49,806 bases of DNA, taken from positions 12,292-62,097 of the forward strand of contig NZ_AUMO01000065.1 of the NCBI RefSeq assembly GCF_000430725.1. Direction: 5' to 3'. The DNA comes from Azohydromonas australica DSM 1124. GTDB lineage: Bacteria > Pseudomonadota > Gammaproteobacteria > Burkholderiales > Burkholderiaceae_C. Shown here in pieces: positions 34,659 through 45,224 of this stretch. The notes beneath the pieces were generated by a model that saw nothing but the letters and a program-made list of their open reading frames with translations, was not told the DNA's origin and did not search any database. The position numbers and the translations under genes were made by a program. Numbering within the stretch: the stretch's first letter is position 1; each line of letters opens with the position of its first letter.

Positions 34659-35519
34659 TCAGGCCGCGGCGGCGGCCACGCGCTCGGCGGCCTCGACGGT
34701 GTTGACCAGCAGCATTGTGATCGTCATCGGGCCGACCCCGCCCGGCACCGGGGTGATCCAGGAGGCCACCTCGCGCACGCCCTCGAAGTCCACGTCGCCG
34801 CAGAGCTTGCCTTCGTCGTTGCGGTTCATGCCCACGTCGATCACCACCGCGCCGGGCTTGACCATGTCGGCCGTCAGCACGTTGCGCTTGCCCACCGCGG
34901 CCACCACGATGTCGGCCTGGCGCGTGTGCTGCGCCAGGTCCGGCGTGGCGCTGTGGCACACCGTGACGGTGGCGTTGGCCTGCAGCAGCAGCATCGCCAT
35001 GGGCTTGCCCACGATGTTGCTGCGCCCGATCACCACCGCGTGCTTGCCGCGCGGGTCGCAGCCGATGGCCTTGAGCATCTGCATGCAGCCGTAGGGCGTG
35101 CAGGGCTTGAAGCCTTCCTGGCCCACCATCAGCGCGCCGGCGCTGGCGACGTGGAAGCCGTCCACGTCCTTGACCGGCGAGATGGTCTCGATGACCTTGT
35201 GCGCGTCGATGTGCGCGGGCAGCGGCAGCTGCACCAGGATGCCGTGGATCGATGCGTCCTCATTGAGCGCGCGCACGCGCGCCAGCAGCTCGGCCTCGCT
35301 CATGCTGGCCGGGTACTGCTCCAGCACCGAGTGCATGCCGGTGTCGTGGCAGGCCTTGACCTTGTTGCGCACGTACACCTGCGAGGCCGGGTTGTCGCCC
35401 ACCAGGATCACGGCCAGGCCCGGCGTGTGGCCCCGGCTGGTGAGGGCAGCGGCGCGCTGGGCGAGCTCGGTACGGATCTGGCGCGAGAGGGCGACGCCGT
35501 CGATCAGCTGCGCGGTCAT
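34659..35519 (-). CDS. folD: Methylenetetrahydrofolate dehydrogenase/cyclohydrolase
   Basis: This 286-residue bifunctional enzyme converts 5,10-methylene-THF to 10-formyl-THF. Conserved parts are the active-site segment [17 protein letters not shown] with its Tyr and catalytic Lys, [11 protein letters not shown], the DVDGFH motif, and the NADP-binding [34 protein letters not shown] near the end is the family signature. It follows the response-regulator gene on the same strand but is separated from it by an intrinsic terminator, so it has its own promoter or depends on read-through. Confidence 0.97.
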   Translation of the reverse strand: MTAQLIDGVALSRQIRTELAQRAAALTSRGHTPGLAVILVGDNPASQVYVRNKVKACHDTGMHSVLEQYPASMSEAELLARVRALNEDASIHGILVQLPLPAHIDAHKVIETISPVKDVDGFHVASAGALMVGQEGFKPCTPYGCMQMLKAIGCDPRGKHAVVIGRSNIVGKPMAMLLLQANATVTVCHSATPDLAQHTRQADIVVAAVGKRNVLTADMVKPGAVVIDVGMNRNDEGKLCGDVDFEGVREVASWITPVPGGVGPMTITMLLVNTVEAAERVAAAAA

Positions 35520-35544
35520 GGTGGGGAACTCCTGGCAATGAAAA

Positions 35545-35565
35545 AGGGCCGCGTGGCGCGGCCCT
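35545..35565 (-). terminator. Intrinsic terminator of the two-component operon
   Basis: AGGGCCGCG (35545-35553) and CGCGGCCCT (35557-35565) form a 9-base-pair stem with loop TGG. On the minus strand it follows the response-regulator stop by 19 bases and is trailed by TTTTT. Confidence 0.9.
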
Positions 35566-35584
35566 CGGGGGGTTGGCGAAAAGG

Positions 35585-36211
35585 TCAGGCGGCCTTGCTG
35601 TGCGCGCCCAGCGCGATCTTGAGCAGGTCGGCCACGGTGTTGGCGTTGAGCTTTTCCATGATGTTGGCGCGGTGCGCCTCCACCGTCTTGATGCTGATGC
35701 CCAGGTCGTCGGCGATCTGCTTGTTCAGCCGCCCGGCGACGATGCGCTCCAGCACCTGGCTCTCGCGGGTGGTCAGGCGCGACAGCAGCGCGTCGCGGCT
35801 GGCCTGTTCCTGGTGCTGGCTGAAGGTGCTGCGCGCCTGCTCCAGCATGCGCTCCACCAGCGACAGCAGCTCCTCTTCCTTGAAGGGCTTCTCGATGAAG
35901 TCCATCGCGCCCTTCTTCATCGTCGTCACCGCCATCGGCACGTCGCCGTGGCCGGTGATGAAGACCACGGGCAGCGGGCTGCGGCGCTCCAGCAGCCGGT
36001 CCTGCAGCTCCAGTCCGCTCATGCCTTCCATGCGGATGTCGGCGATCAGGCAGGCCACCTCGCGGGGGTCGAAACGGGAGAGGAAGGATTCGGCCGAATC
36101 GAAGCACTTGACCCGGTAGTCCTTGCCTTCGAGCAGCCACTGCAGCGAATCGCGAACCGCCTCGTCATCGTCGACGACGTAAACGGTGCCTTTCTTGGGG
36201 ATCAGGCTCAT
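35585..36211 (-). CDS. FixJ-like response regulator
   Basis: This 208-residue regulator has an N-terminal receiver domain (acidic pocket at Asp14-16, phospho-acceptor Asp58 in ADIRM, Thr in [12 protein letters not shown], Lys in [11 protein letters not shown]) and a C-terminal LuxR-type helix-turn-helix (about 145-205; [40 protein letters not shown]). Its start overlaps the stop of the histidine kinase gene as ATGA, so the pair is translationally coupled. Targets are unknown. The operon points away from the pyruvate dehydrogenase genes and shares their intergenic region, which makes aceE a candidate target. Confidence 0.93.
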   Translation of the reverse strand: MSLIPKKGTVYVVDDDEAVRDSLQWLLEGKDYRVKCFDSAESFLSRFDPREVACLIADIRMEGMSGLELQDRLLERRSPLPVVFITGHGDVPMAVTTMKKGAMDFIEKPFKEEELLSLVERMLEQARSTFSQHQEQASRDALLSRLTTRESQVLERIVAGRLNKQIADDLGISIKTVEAHRANIMEKLNANTVADLLKIALGAHSKAA

Positions 36212-38757
36212 GGGCTGGTTGTCTCTGTCGTTGAGTTGGGATCGGTAGCCGGTGCCGCAGGCTCGATGCGGGCACCCGGCTCCACCGGCAGGGTGAACGA
36301 AAAACGACATCCCACGACTGCGGTGCCATTGTAAATGTTCTCCGCACGCATCCTGCCGCGGTGCGACTCGATGATCGAACGGCACAGCGATAGCCCGATG
36401 CCCAGGCCTTCGGCCTTGGTCGAGAAGAAGGCCTCGAACATGCGGGCGAGCACTTCCTCCTTCATGCCCGGGCCCTTGTCGGTGACGCTGAACTCGATCA
36501 CGCCGCCTTCGTCCGGCGTGTGCCGCGGCACCACGCGCAGCTCGATGTGGCGCCGCGCCTGGGGCAGCTTGGCCATGTCGATGGCCTCGGCGGCGTTCTT
36601 GACCAGGTTGAGCACCACCTGCTCGATGAGGATCGGGTCCACCATCAGCGTGGGCAGCCGCTGCGCGACGTAGGTGTGGATCTGCACGTGGCGGCGGCGC
36701 AGCTCGATGCCGGCCAGGTCCACCGCGTCCTCCACGATGGCGTTCGCCTGCGAGGGCTGGCGCTGGGGCTCGCTCTTCTTCACGAAGGCGCGGATGCGGT
36801 GAATGATCTGCCCGGCGCGCTCGGCCTGGCGCGCCGTCTTCTTCAGCGCCGCGATCAGGTCGTCCTTGGTAATGGTGTCGGCCTGCACGCGCGAGACCAT
36901 GCCGCTGCAGTAGTTGGCGATGGCCGTGAGCGGCTGGTTGAGCTCGTGGGCCACGGAGCTGGCCATCTCGCCCATGGTCACCAGGCGGCTGGTGACCTGC
37001 GCCTTCTCCGCCTGCAGCCGCTGCTGCTCCTCGGCTTGGTGGCGCGCGGTGATGTCGGTGGCGATGAGCATCTGCGCCAGGCGCCCGTCGGTCCACTGCA
37101 GGTAGCGCGAGCGCACGTCGAACCACTTCTGCAGCGACTCGATGAAGACCTCGCGCGGGTCCGAGCCGGCCTGCGTGAGCTCCTGCACCGGCAGCCCGCC
37201 GAAGGTGTCCACCGAGTCCTCCACCGGCCCGGGCTGCGGCGGCGAGCCCGCCAGCAGCGCGTGGCCGCGCGCGTCGGCGCTGAACCACAGCCGGTAGGAG
37301 CGGTTGGCGAACAGCAGCTCGCTCTGCTCCACCGAGAGCACCGACACCGCCGCGTCCAGGCCCTCCAGCACGGTGGTGAAGCGCTCGTGCGAGGCCGAGA
37401 GCTGGTCGCGGATGCGCTTGGCCTCGGTGATGTTGGTCATCGAGGTCATCCAGCCGGTCTGCTGGCCCTTGGGGTCGATCAGCGGCGAAACGTACATGCG
37501 CGCATCGAACATCTGCCCGTCCTTGCGCATGACCTTCACCTCCACGCCGCCGGCGGGGCTGCGGCCCTGCAATTCCTGCCGCAGCAGCCGCGCGTTCTCC
37601 TCCAGGCGGTCGGGCGGCCAGTGCGGGTAGGGCGGGCGCCGGTCGATGAGCTCCGACTCGGCGAAGCCCGTCATGGCGCAGAAGGCCGGGTTGACGTAGG
37701 TGATACGCCCCTGCAGGTCCATGGCGCGCATGCCGGTGAGCATGGAGTTCTCCATGGCCCGGCGGAAGTTGGTCTCCTGGATCAGCGCGTTTTGGATCTG
37801 CGTGCGCCGGCGCATGTGGCGCCACGCGCCCAGCAGCATCCACACCGTGAGCACCGACAGCGCCACCACCATCCAGAACAGCGTGTTGCTGATGAGGCCG
37901 ATGGAGGTGCGCCAGCCGATGCCGCGCAGCACCAGCCCGGTGCCGCCCGGCGACAGCGGCACGTCGTGGACGATGGCGGCGCGCTTGCCGGCGTGGCCGC
38001 CCGGCGCGCCGCCGGTGCCGGCGATCTCGTTGCCGGCCTCGTCCAGCACCGAGATGGCATGGCGCTTGGTGACCTCCGCCGGCACCAGCAGCCGCTCCAG
38101 CGCCTGCACCGAGTACTCCGCCACCAGCGCGCCGACGAAGCCGTTGCGGTCGATCAGCGGCACGTGCACCTGGAACACCGGCATCCCCGCGCCGTTGCTG
38201 AAGGAGCGCGAATACACCGGCGCCTGCAGGTCGCGCGCGGTGCTGAAGGCGCGCTCGGGCTCGCTGCGGCGGCCCTCCAGCGGCAGCGAGGGGTCGGGCG
38301 CGTCGCCGCGGGCATAGCTTTCGACCCCCGGCGCCAGCCATTGGCCCTGGAGCTGGCGCTTCGGGGCCAGCCACAGCAGCTGCGTGAGCTCGGGCCGCTC
38401 GGCGGCGAAGCTGCGCGCCTGGCCCTCGAAGCCGCGGCTGTCCACGGTGCGGGTGGCGAGCTCGCGGGCAAGGCGCAGCAGTTGCTCCTGACTGTCGATC
38501 AGGCGCAGCTGGATCTGCTGCTGGGCGATCTCGGTGTCGCGCTTGAGCGAGTCCGTCTCGCGCTCGATCTCTTCGTTCCGCAAATACCAGAAGGCCGAAA
38601 TGATCGCCGCCAGGAACAACAACACGGAGACCAGAGGCCCCACGGTGACGAAGCGATCCTGGCGCGCGGGCGACTGGCTTCGCCACCAGTGGCCGAAAAG
38701 ACGCCGGCGCGCAGCCGGCGCGGCTCGGACAGGAGAGGGTGGGGGCGGAGCGGACAT
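36208..38757 (-). CDS. FixL-like sensor histidine kinase with periplasmic and PAS sensing
   Basis: This 849-residue kinase has a first membrane helix (about residues 40-60, VGPLVSVLLFLAAIISAFWYL), a roughly 240-residue periplasmic sensor resembling double-Cache domains, a second helix (about 300-320), two PAS domains (about 340-600; ALIQETNFRRAMENSMLTG and later RFTTVLEGLDAAVSV), a HisKA domain with phospho-acceptor His604 (VAHELNQPL), and an ATPase domain with N (LVKNAAEAI), G1 (DKGPGMK) and G2 (GLGIGLS) boxes. No haem-binding site is evident. The start at 38755-38757 was chosen from MSAPPPPSP, as the open frame upstream enters the aceE promoter. It is divergent from aceE. Confidence 0.92.
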   Translation of the reverse strand: MSAPPPPSPVRAAPAARRRLFGHWWRSQSPARQDRFVTVGPLVSVLLFLAAIISAFWYLRNEEIERETDSLKRDTEIAQQQIQLRLIDSQEQLLRLARELATRTVDSRGFEGQARSFAAERPELTQLLWLAPKRQLQGQWLAPGVESYARGDAPDPSLPLEGRRSEPERAFSTARDLQAPVYSRSFSNGAGMPVFQVHVPLIDRNGFVGALVAEYSVQALERLLVPAEVTKRHAISVLDEAGNEIAGTGGAPGGHAGKRAAIVHDVPLSPGGTGLVLRGIGWRTSIGLISNTLFWMVVALSVLTVWMLLGAWRHMRRRTQIQNALIQETNFRRAMENSMLTGMRAMDLQGRITYVNPAFCAMTGFAESELIDRRPPYPHWPPDRLEENARLLRQELQGRSPAGGVEVKVMRKDGQMFDARMYVSPLIDPKGQQTGWMTSMTNITEAKRIRDQLSASHERFTTVLEGLDAAVSVLSVEQSELLFANRSYRLWFSADARGHALLAGSPPQPGPVEDSVDTFGGLPVQELTQAGSDPREVFIESLQKWFDVRSRYLQWTDGRLAQMLIATDITARHQAEEQQRLQAEKAQVTSRLVTMGEMASSVAHELNQPLTAIANYCSGMVSRVQADTITKDDLIAALKKTARQAERAGQIIHRIRAFVKKSEPQRQPSQANAIVEDAVDLAGIELRRRHVQIHTYVAQRLPTLMVDPILIEQVVLNLVKNAAEAIDMAKLPQARRHIELRVVPRHTPDEGGVIEFSVTDKGPGMKEEVLARMFEAFFSTKAEGLGIGLSLCRSIIESHRGRMRAENIYNGTAVVGCRFSFTLPVEPGARIEPAAPATDPNSTTETTSP

Positions 38758-38921
38758 CACCCGGATTATCAAGCCCCCAAAGGAGGGCGCCGCGGCACCT
38801 GGACATGCCGCAGCGCAGCAAAATTTCACATCATGAGATCGAAGCGCACTATTTGAAAAATGAAAAGCTTGTGCGACACTGCGCCACCTTTTAGCCCGAC
38901 CCCCCAAACAGGAGACACCCC

Positions 38922-41630
38922 ATGTCGGCATTGCCTGAACAGTTCATCGGTGCGGCAGCCAATGACCAGGACCCGCAGGAAACGCGTGAGTGGCTGGACG
39001 CCTTGTCCGCCGTGATCGAGAGCGAGGGCCGCGAACGCGGTCACTTCCTGCTGGAGCAGCTGCTGGAGCACGCGCGCCAGAACAGCATCGACATGCCCTT
39101 CTCCGCGACGACGGGCTACGTCAACACCATCGAGCCGCAAGAAGAAGAGCGCTGCCCCGGCAACCTCGAGATCGAGGAGCGCCTGCGCGCCTACATGCGT
39201 TGGAACGCCATGGCGATGGTCGTGCGCGCCAACCGCCACAACCCCGCGGACGGTGGCGACCTGGGCGGCCACATCTCCAGCTTCGCCTCGCTGGCGACGA
39301 TGCTGGGCGCCGGCTTCAACCACTTCTGGCATGCCGCCACGCCCGAGCACGGCGGCGACCTGCTCTACATCCAGGGCCACTCGGCGCCCGGCATCTACGC
39401 TCGCGCCTACCTGGAAGGCCGCATCACCGAGGAGCAGCTGCTGAACTTCCGCCAGGAAGTGGACGGCAAGGGCCTGTCCAGCTACCCGCACCCGAAGCTG
39501 ATGCCCGAGTTCTGGCAGTTCCCGACGGTGTCCATGGGCCTGGGCCCCTTGATGGCCATCTACCAGGCGCGCTTCCTGAAGTACCTGCACGCCCGCGGCA
39601 TCGCCGACACCTCCAAGCGCAAGGTCTGGGTGTTCCTGGGCGACGGCGAGATGGACGAGCCCGAGAGCCTGGGCGCCATCGGCCTGGCCGCGCGCGAGAA
39701 GCTGGACAACCTGATCTTCGTCGTCAACTGCAACCTGCAGCGCCTGGACGGCCCGGTGCGCGGCAACGGCAAGATCGTGCAGGAGCTCGAGGGCGAGTTC
39801 CGCGGCGCGGGCTGGAACGTGATCAAGCTGCTGTGGGGCGGCTACTGGGATCCGCTGCTGGCGCGCGACAAGGAAGGCATCCTCAAGAAGGTCATGATGG
39901 ACACCCTCGACGGTGACTATCAGGCCATGAAGGCCAACGACGGCGCCTTCGTGCGCAAGAACTTCTTCGGCCGCCATCCCAAGCTGCTGGAGATGGTGTC
40001 CAAGATGAGCGACGACGACATCTGGCGCCTGCAGCGCGGCGGCCACGACCCGCAGAAGGTGTACGCCGCCTACCACCGTGCCGTGAACACGACCGGCCAG
40101 CCCACCGTGCTGCTGATCAAGACCGTCAAGGGCTACGGCATGGGCAAGATCGGCGAGGGCAAGAACACCGCGCACCAGACCAAGAAGATGGCCGAGGACG
40201 ACATCCGGGCCATGCGCGACCGCTTCAACATCCCCATCCCGGACGACAAGCTCGAAGAGGTGCCGTTCTACAAGCCGGCCGACGACATGCCGGAGATGAA
40301 GTACCTGCACGAGCGCCGCCAGGCGCTGGGCGGCTACCTGCCGGCGCGCCGCCCGAAGGCCGAGGAGCAGCTGACCGTGCCGCCGCTGGAAACCTTCAAG
40401 GCCGTGCTGGAGCCCACCGCCGAAGGCCGCGAGATCAGCACCACGCAGGCCTACGTGCGCTTCCTCACGCAGCTGCTGCGCGACAAGGAAGTCGGCCCGC
40501 GCGCCGTGCCCATCCTGGTGGACGAGGCCCGCACCTTCGGCATGGAAGGCCTGTTCCGCCAGATCGGCATCTACAACCCGGCAGGCCAGCAGTACACCCC
40601 GGTCGATAAGGACCAGGTCATGTACTACAAGGAGGACAAGGGCGGCCAGATCCTGCAGGAAGGCATCAACGAGGCCGGCGGCATGGCGTCATGGATCGCC
40701 GCGGCGACCTCCTACGCGACGAACAACCGGATCATGGTGCCGTTCTTCGTGTACTACTCGATGTTCGGCTTCCAGCGCATCGGCGACCTGGCCTGGGCGG
40801 CGGGCGACATGCAGGCGCGCGGCTTCCTGCTGGGCGGCACCTCCGGGCGCACCACGCTCAACGGCGAGGGCCTGCAGCACGAGGACGGCCACAGCCACAT
40901 CCTGGCCGGCACCATCCCCAACTGCGTCAGCTACGACCCGACCTTCGCGCACGAAGTCGGCGTGATCCTGCACCACGGCCTCAAGCGCATGGTGGAGAAG
41001 CAGGACAACGTCTTCTATTACCTGACGCTGCTCAACGAGAACTACCCGATGCCCGGCCTGAAGGCTGGCACCGAGGAGCAGATCATCAAGGGCATGTACC
41101 TCCTGGAGGAGGCGCCCGCGGAAGCCAAGGTCACGGTCAACCTGCTGGGCAGCGGCACCATCCTGCGCGAGTCGATGGAAGCCAAGAAGCTGCTGGAAGC
41201 CGACTGGGGCATCGGCGCCAACGTCTGGAGCTGCCCGAGCTTCAACGAGCTGGCCCGCGACGGCCAGGACGCCGAGCGCTACAACCTGCTGCACCCGACC
41301 GAGACGCCGCGCGTGGCCTACGTCACCGAGCAGCTGGCCGCGCACGCCGGCCCGGTGGTGGCCTCCACGGACTACATGAAGAACTACGCGGAGCAGATCC
41401 GCGCCTTCATCCCCAAGGGCCGCAGCTACAAGGTGCTGGGCACGGACGGCTTCGGCCGCAGCGACTTCCGCTTCAAGCTGCGCGAGCACTTCGAGATCAA
41501 CCGCCACTACGTCGTCGTGGCCGCGCTCAAGGCCCTGGCCGACGAGGGCGTGGTGCCGGCGCGCACCGTGGCTGACGCCATCGCGAAGTACGGCATCAAC
41601 GCCGACAAGATCAACCCGCTGTACGCCTGA
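38922..41630 (+). CDS. aceE: Pyruvate dehydrogenase E1 component (homodimeric)
   Basis: This 902-residue enzyme decarboxylates pyruvate on thiamine diphosphate and transfers the acetyl group to the lipoyl arm of E2. The TPP/Mg motif runs GDGEMDEPES to NCNLQRLDGPV (about residues 241-283). GFNHFWHAATPEHGGDLLYIQGHSAPGIYARA is the typical start of the active site. An AGGAGA ribosome site lies six bases before the ATG. The 164-base gap to the kinase gene should hold both divergent promoters; TTTCAC and CACTAT, 17 bases apart at 38826-38854, are a weak candidate. No PdhR gene is present nearby. Confidence 0.97.
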   Translation: MSALPEQFIGAAANDQDPQETREWLDALSAVIESEGRERGHFLLEQLLEHARQNSIDMPFSATTGYVNTIEPQEEERCPGNLEIEERLRAYMRWNAMAMVVRANRHNPADGGDLGGHISSFASLATMLGAGFNHFWHAATPEHGGDLLYIQGHSAPGIYARAYLEGRITEEQLLNFRQEVDGKGLSSYPHPKLMPEFWQFPTVSMGLGPLMAIYQARFLKYLHARGIADTSKRKVWVFLGDGEMDEPESLGAIGLAAREKLDNLIFVVNCNLQRLDGPVRGNGKIVQELEGEFRGAGWNVIKLLWGGYWDPLLARDKEGILKKVMMDTLDGDYQAMKANDGAFVRKNFFGRHPKLLEMVSKMSDDDIWRLQRGGHDPQKVYAAYHRAVNTTGQPTVLLIKTVKGYGMGKIGEGKNTAHQTKKMAEDDIRAMRDRFNIPIPDDKLEEVPFYKPADDMPEMKYLHERRQALGGYLPARRPKAEEQLTVPPLETFKAVLEPTAEGREISTTQAYVRFLTQLLRDKEVGPRAVPILVDEARTFGMEGLFRQIGIYNPAGQQYTPVDKDQVMYYKEDKGGQILQEGINEAGGMASWIAAATSYATNNRIMVPFFVYYSMFGFQRIGDLAWAAGDMQARGFLLGGTSGRTTLNGEGLQHEDGHSHILAGTIPNCVSYDPTFAHEVGVILHHGLKRMVEKQDNVFYYLTLLNENYPMPGLKAGTEEQIIKGMYLLEEAPAEAKVTVNLLGSGTILRESMEAKKLLEADWGIGANVWSCPSFNELARDGQDAERYNLLHPTETPRVAYVTEQLAAHAGPVVASTDYMKNYAEQIRAFIPKGRSYKVLGTDGFGRSDFRFKLREHFEINRHYVVVAALKALADEGVVPARTVADAIAKYGINADKINPLYA

Positions 41631-41665
41631 CGCGGCGCCGCACAACAACAAACGGAGATATCCCC

Positions 41666-43345
41666 ATGGCTTTGGTGGATGTGTTGGTCCCGGACATCGG
41701 TGACTTCAAGGAAGTGGCGGTCATCGAAGTGCTCGTGAAGCCCGGTGACACGGTCAAGGAAGAGCAGAGCCTGATCACGGTGGAGAGCGACAAGGCCTCC
41801 ATGGAGATCCCCTCGTCGCGTTCCGGCGTGGTCAAGGAGATCCTGGCCAAGATCGGCGACAAGGTGAGCGAGGGCTCGCTGGTGGTGCGCATGGAAACCG
41901 GCGCGGCCGAAGCCGCTGCTCCGGCTCCGGCCCCCGCGGCGGCTGCGCCGAGCCCGGCGCCCGCTGCAGCGCCTGCGGCTGCTGCACCCGCCCCGGCGCC
42001 CGCCGCCGCCGGCGGCACGATCGAGGTGAAGGTTCCCGACATCGGCGACTTCAAGGAAGTCGCCGTGATCGAGGTCTTCGTCAAGCCCGGCGACCAGATC
42101 AAGGTCGAGCAGAGCCTGATCACCGTGGAGTCCGACAAGGCCTCCATGGAGATCCCGTCCTCGCACGCCGGCACCGTCAAGGAAGTGCTGGTCAAGCTGG
42201 GCGACAAGGTGAGCGAGGGCTCGCTGGTCGTGGTCCTGGAAGGCGCCGCCGGTGCCGCTGCCCCGGCTCCCGCCCCGGCGGCCGCCGCGCCCGCTGCGGC
42301 CCCGGCCGCCACCGTGTCGGCGCCCGACGTGGCCCCGCCCGCCACACGCACGCCGCCCACCGCCGCGCTGCCGGCGCACGAGCCGACGGCGGCCAAGGGC
42401 GTGCTGCCGCACGCCTCGCCCTCGATCCGCCTGCAGGCGCGCCAGCTGGGCGTGCCGCTGGAGGAGGTCAAGGGCAGCGGCCTCAAGGGCCGCATCACCC
42501 AGGACGACCTGCAGAACTTCGTCAAGTCCGTGATGGCCGGCACGACGCTGACCAAGGCCGCCGCCGCCAAGGCGCCCGCCGCGACGGTTGGCGCTGCCGC
42601 GGGCGGCGCCTTCCCGGGCCTGCTGCCCTGGCCGCAGGTGGACTTCGCCAAGTTCGGCCCCGTCGAGCGCAAGGACCTCTCGCGTATCAAGAAGATCAGC
42701 GGCGCCAACCTGCACCGCAACTGGGTCGTGATCCCGCACGTCACCAACCATGACGACGCGGACATCACCGAGCTCGAAGCCTTCCGCGTGCAGCTGAACA
42801 AGGAGAACGAGAAGTCCGGCGTCAAGGTGACGATGCTGGCCTTCCTGATCAAGGCCGCCGTGGCCGCGCTCAAGAAGTTCCCCGAGTTCAACGCCTCGCT
42901 CGACGGCGACCAGGTGGTGCTCAAGCAGTACTTCCACATCGGCTTCGCCGCCGACACGCCCAACGGGCTGATGGTCCCGGTGATCAAGGATGCCGACAAG
43001 AAGGGCATCTTCCAGATCAGCCAGGAGATGAGCGAGCTGGCCAAGAAGGCGCGCGACGGCAAGCTGGGCCCCGCCGAGATGACCGGCGGCTGCTTCAGCA
43101 TCTCGTCGCTGGGCGGCATCGGCGGACGCTACTTCACGCCCATCATCAACGCGCCGGAAGTCGCGATCCTGGGCGTGTGCAAGAGCACGATGGAACCGAA
43201 GTGGGACGGCAAGCAGTTTGTGCCGCGCCTGACGCTGCCGCTGTCGCTGTCGTGGGACCACCGCGCGGTGGACGGTGCCGCCGCGGCCCGCTTCAACGCC
43301 TACCTGTGTCAGATCCTGGCGGACTTCCGCCGCGTGATGCTGTAA
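41666..43345 (+). CDS. aceF: Pyruvate dehydrogenase E2, dihydrolipoamide acetyltransferase (two lipoyl domains)
   Basis: This 559-residue core subunit carries two lipoyl domains with lipoylated lysines Lys43 and Lys158 (both in [11 protein letters not shown]). An Ala/Pro swinging linker joins them (about 83-116) and a second follows. Next come the E1/E3-binding domain (about 245-285; [34 protein letters not shown]) and the acetyltransferase domain (about 325-559), with the catalytic [13 protein letters not shown] near the C-terminus. AceF and AceE lie 35 bases apart with GGAGA before the ATG. The linkers are low-complexity DNA of GCn/CCn codons, not a separate repeat. Confidence 0.97.
   Translation: MALVDVLVPDIGDFKEVAVIEVLVKPGDTVKEEQSLITVESDKASMEIPSSRSGVVKEILAKIGDKVSEGSLVVRMETGAAEAAAPAPAPAAAAPSPAPAAAPAAAAPAPAPAAAGGTIEVKVPDIGDFKEVAVIEVFVKPGDQIKVEQSLITVESDKASMEIPSSHAGTVKEVLVKLGDKVSEGSLVVVLEGAAGAAAPAPAPAAAAPAAAPAATVSAPDVAPPATRTPPTAALPAHEPTAAKGVLPHASPSIRLQARQLGVPLEEVKGSGLKGRITQDDLQNFVKSVMAGTTLTKAAAAKAPAATVGAAAGGAFPGLLPWPQVDFAKFGPVERKDLSRIKKISGANLHRNWVVIPHVTNHDDADITELEAFRVQLNKENEKSGVKVTMLAFLIKAAVAALKKFPEFNASLDGDQVVLKQYFHIGFAADTPNGLMVPVIKDADKKGIFQISQEMSELAKKARDGKLGPAEMTGGCFSISSLGGIGGRYFTPIINAPEVAILGVCKSTMEPKWDGKQFVPRLTLPLSLSWDHRAVDGAAAARFNAYLCQILADFRRVML
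42134..42184 (+). repeat. Copy 1 of a 51-base identical block in lipoyl-domain coding DNA (aceF)
   Basis: The 51 bases coding for [17 protein letters not shown] in the second lipoyl domain of aceF are identical to 43482-43532 in lpdA. Third-position identity over this length goes beyond protein constraint alone. Confidence 0.9.
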
Positions 43346-43358
43346 GGGGACCACCAAG

Positions 43359-45176
43359 ATGGCACTCATCGAAGTCAAGGTTCCCGACATCGGCGATTTC
43401 AAGGAAGTCGCGGTCATCGAGGTGCTGGTCAAGCCCGGCGACACGGTGAAGGAGGAGCAGAGCCTCATCACCGTGGAGTCGGACAAGGCCTCCATGGAGA
43501 TCCCGTCCTCGCACGCCGGCACCGTCAAGGAACTCAAGGTCAACCTCGGCGACAAGGTCAGCGAGGGCTCGCTGGTCCTGATGCTGGAGGCCGAGGGCGC
43601 CGCCGCAGGCGCGCCCGCGCCGGCCCCGGCCGCGGCGCAGCCGACCGCACCCGAGTCCTACTCGAAGGGGCAGGAAGCGTCCTTCCCGCCGGCCGCGCCG
43701 GTGGCGCCCACGCCCAACGCCGCTACCTACGCCGGCTCGGCCGACCTCGAGTGCGACATGCTCGTGCTCGGCGCCGGCCCGGGCGGCTACTCCGCCGCCT
43801 TCCGCGCTGCCGACCTCGGCATGAAGGTCGTGCTGGTGGAGCGCTACGCGACGCTGGGCGGCGTGTGCCTGAACGTCGGGTGCATCCCGTCGAAGGCGCT
43901 GCTGCACGTGGCCGCGGTGATGGACGAGGTGAAGCACTTCGCCGACCTCGGCGTCACCTTCGCCGCGCCCACGGTGGACCTGGAAAAGCTGCTGGCGCAC
44001 AAGAACAAGGTCGTCTCCAAGCTCACCGGCGGCTTGGGCGCAATGGCCAAGATGCGCAAGGTCACGATCGTGCGCGGCTACGGCAACTTCGTGGATCCGC
44101 ACCACGTCAAGGTGCTGGAAACCACGGGCGAGGGCACCGAGCGCTCCGGCGGCGAGAAGGTCATCCGCTTCAAGAACTGCATCATCGCGGCGGGCTCGCA
44201 GGCGGTGCGACTGCCGTTCCTGCCCGACGATCCGCGCATCGTGGACAGCACCGGCGCGCTGGAGCTGCGCCAGGCGCCCAAGAAGATGCTGATCATCGGC
44301 GGCGGCATCATCGGCCTGGAAATGGGCACCGTGTACTCCACGCTGGGCGCGCGCCTGGACGTGGTCGAGATGCTCGACGGCCTGATGCAGGGCGCCGACC
44401 GCGACCTGGTGAAGGTGTGGCAGAAGATGAACGCCCCGCGCTTCGACAACATCATGTTGAAGACGAAGACGGTGGGCGCCGAGGCCACGCCGGAAGGCAT
44501 CAAGGTGCAGTTCGAGGGCCTGGACGGCACCAAGAGCGAAGGCGTCTACGACCTGGTGCTGCAGGCCGTGGGCCGCTCGCCCAACGGCAAGAAGATCGGC
44601 GCGGAGAATGCCGGCGTGGTCGTCAACGACCGCGGCTTCATCCCGGTGGACGTGCAGATGCGCACCAACGTGCCGCACATCTTCGCCATCGGCGACGTCG
44701 TGGGTCAGCCCATGCTGGCGCACAAGGCGGTGCACGAGGCGCACGTGGCGGCCGAGGTGGCGTCCGGGGACGAGCACGCGCGCTTCGACGCGCGGGTGAT
44801 CCCCAGCGTGGCCTACACCGACCCCGAGGTGGCCTGGGTGGGCCTGACCGAGGACGAGGCCAAGCAGCGCGGCATCAAGGTGAAGAAGGGCCTGTTCCCG
44901 TGGACGGCTTCCGGCCGCGCCATCGCCAACGGCCGCGACGAGGGTTTTACGAAGCTCCTCTTCGACGCCGAAACGCATCGCATCCTGGGTGGCGGCATCG
45001 TGGGCACCCACGCCGGCGACATGATCGGCGAGATCGCCCTGGCGATTGAAATGGGCGCCGACGAGGTGGACATCGGCAAGACCATCCACCCGCACCCGAC
45101 GCTGGGCGAGAGCATCGGCATGGCCGCGGAAGTGGCCCACGGCTCCTGCACCGACCTGCCGCCGCAGAAGCGCTGA
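43359..45176 (+). CDS. lpdA: Pyruvate dehydrogenase E3, dihydrolipoamide dehydrogenase with lipoyl domain
   Basis: This 605-residue flavoprotein reoxidises dihydrolipoamide with NAD+. Unusually for E3 in general, though known in several Betaproteobacteria, it begins with a lipoyl domain (residues 1-80, lipoyl Lys43) and an Ala/Pro linker. The flavoprotein part has the FAD motif [17 protein letters not shown], the redox pair [11 protein letters not shown], the NAD motif [22 protein letters not shown], and the C-terminal HPHPTLGES with the active-site His. It lies 13 bases after aceF, and the operon ends at a perfect terminator. The lipoyl domain shares long blocks of identical DNA with that of aceF. 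Confidence 0.97.
   Translation: MALIEVKVPDIGDFKEVAVIEVLVKPGDTVKEEQSLITVESDKASMEIPSSHAGTVKELKVNLGDKVSEGSLVLMLEAEGAAAGAPAPAPAAAQPTAPESYSKGQEASFPPAAPVAPTPNAATYAGSADLECDMLVLGAGPGGYSAAFRAADLGMKVVLVERYATLGGVCLNVGCIPSKALLHVAAVMDEVKHFADLGVTFAAPTVDLEKLLAHKNKVVSKLTGGLGAMAKMRKVTIVRGYGNFVDPHHVKVLETTGEGTERSGGEKVIRFKNCIIAAGSQAVRLPFLPDDPRIVDSTGALELRQAPKKMLIIGGGIIGLEMGTVYSTLGARLDVVEMLDGLMQGADRDLVKVWQKMNAPRFDNIMLKTKTVGAEATPEGIKVQFEGLDGTKSEGVYDLVLQAVGRSPNGKKIGAENAGVVVNDRGFIPVDVQMRTNVPHIFAIGDVVGQPMLAHKAVHEAHVAAEVASGDEHARFDARVIPSVAYTDPEVAWVGLTEDEAKQRGIKVKKGLFPWTASGRAIANGRDEGFTKLLFDAETHRILGGGIVGTHAGDMIGEIALAIEMGADEVDIGKTIHPHPTLGESIGMAAEVAHGSCTDLPPQKR
43482..43532 (+). repeat. Copy 2 of the 51-base identical block (lpdA)
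   Basis: Identical to 42134-42184 in aceF. The flanking lipoyl-domain sequence is also similar but with scattered synonymous changes. Confidence 0.9.
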
Positions 45177-45224
45177 GCGCAGCGGGTCGCGCCCCTCGGG
45201 ACGCGACCCCCGCCGCCACCATGA

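Noticed and set aside
38826..38854. TTTCAC-17-CACTAT as the aceE promoter
   Set aside because: Only a weak match to sigma-70 boxes, with no supporting element; noted in the aceE entry but not reported as a feature.
36520..38856. Plus-strand open frame of about 780 codons opposite the histidine kinase
   Set aside because: His/Arg/Gly/Val-rich translation typical of an antisense GC-rich frame; the kinase on the other strand has complete HisKA and ATPase boxes.
41920..42020. GC-rich repeated GCn/CCn tract in aceF
   Set aside because: It codes the Ala/Pro swinging linker of E2, a normal low-complexity feature, not a mobile or structural DNA repeat.
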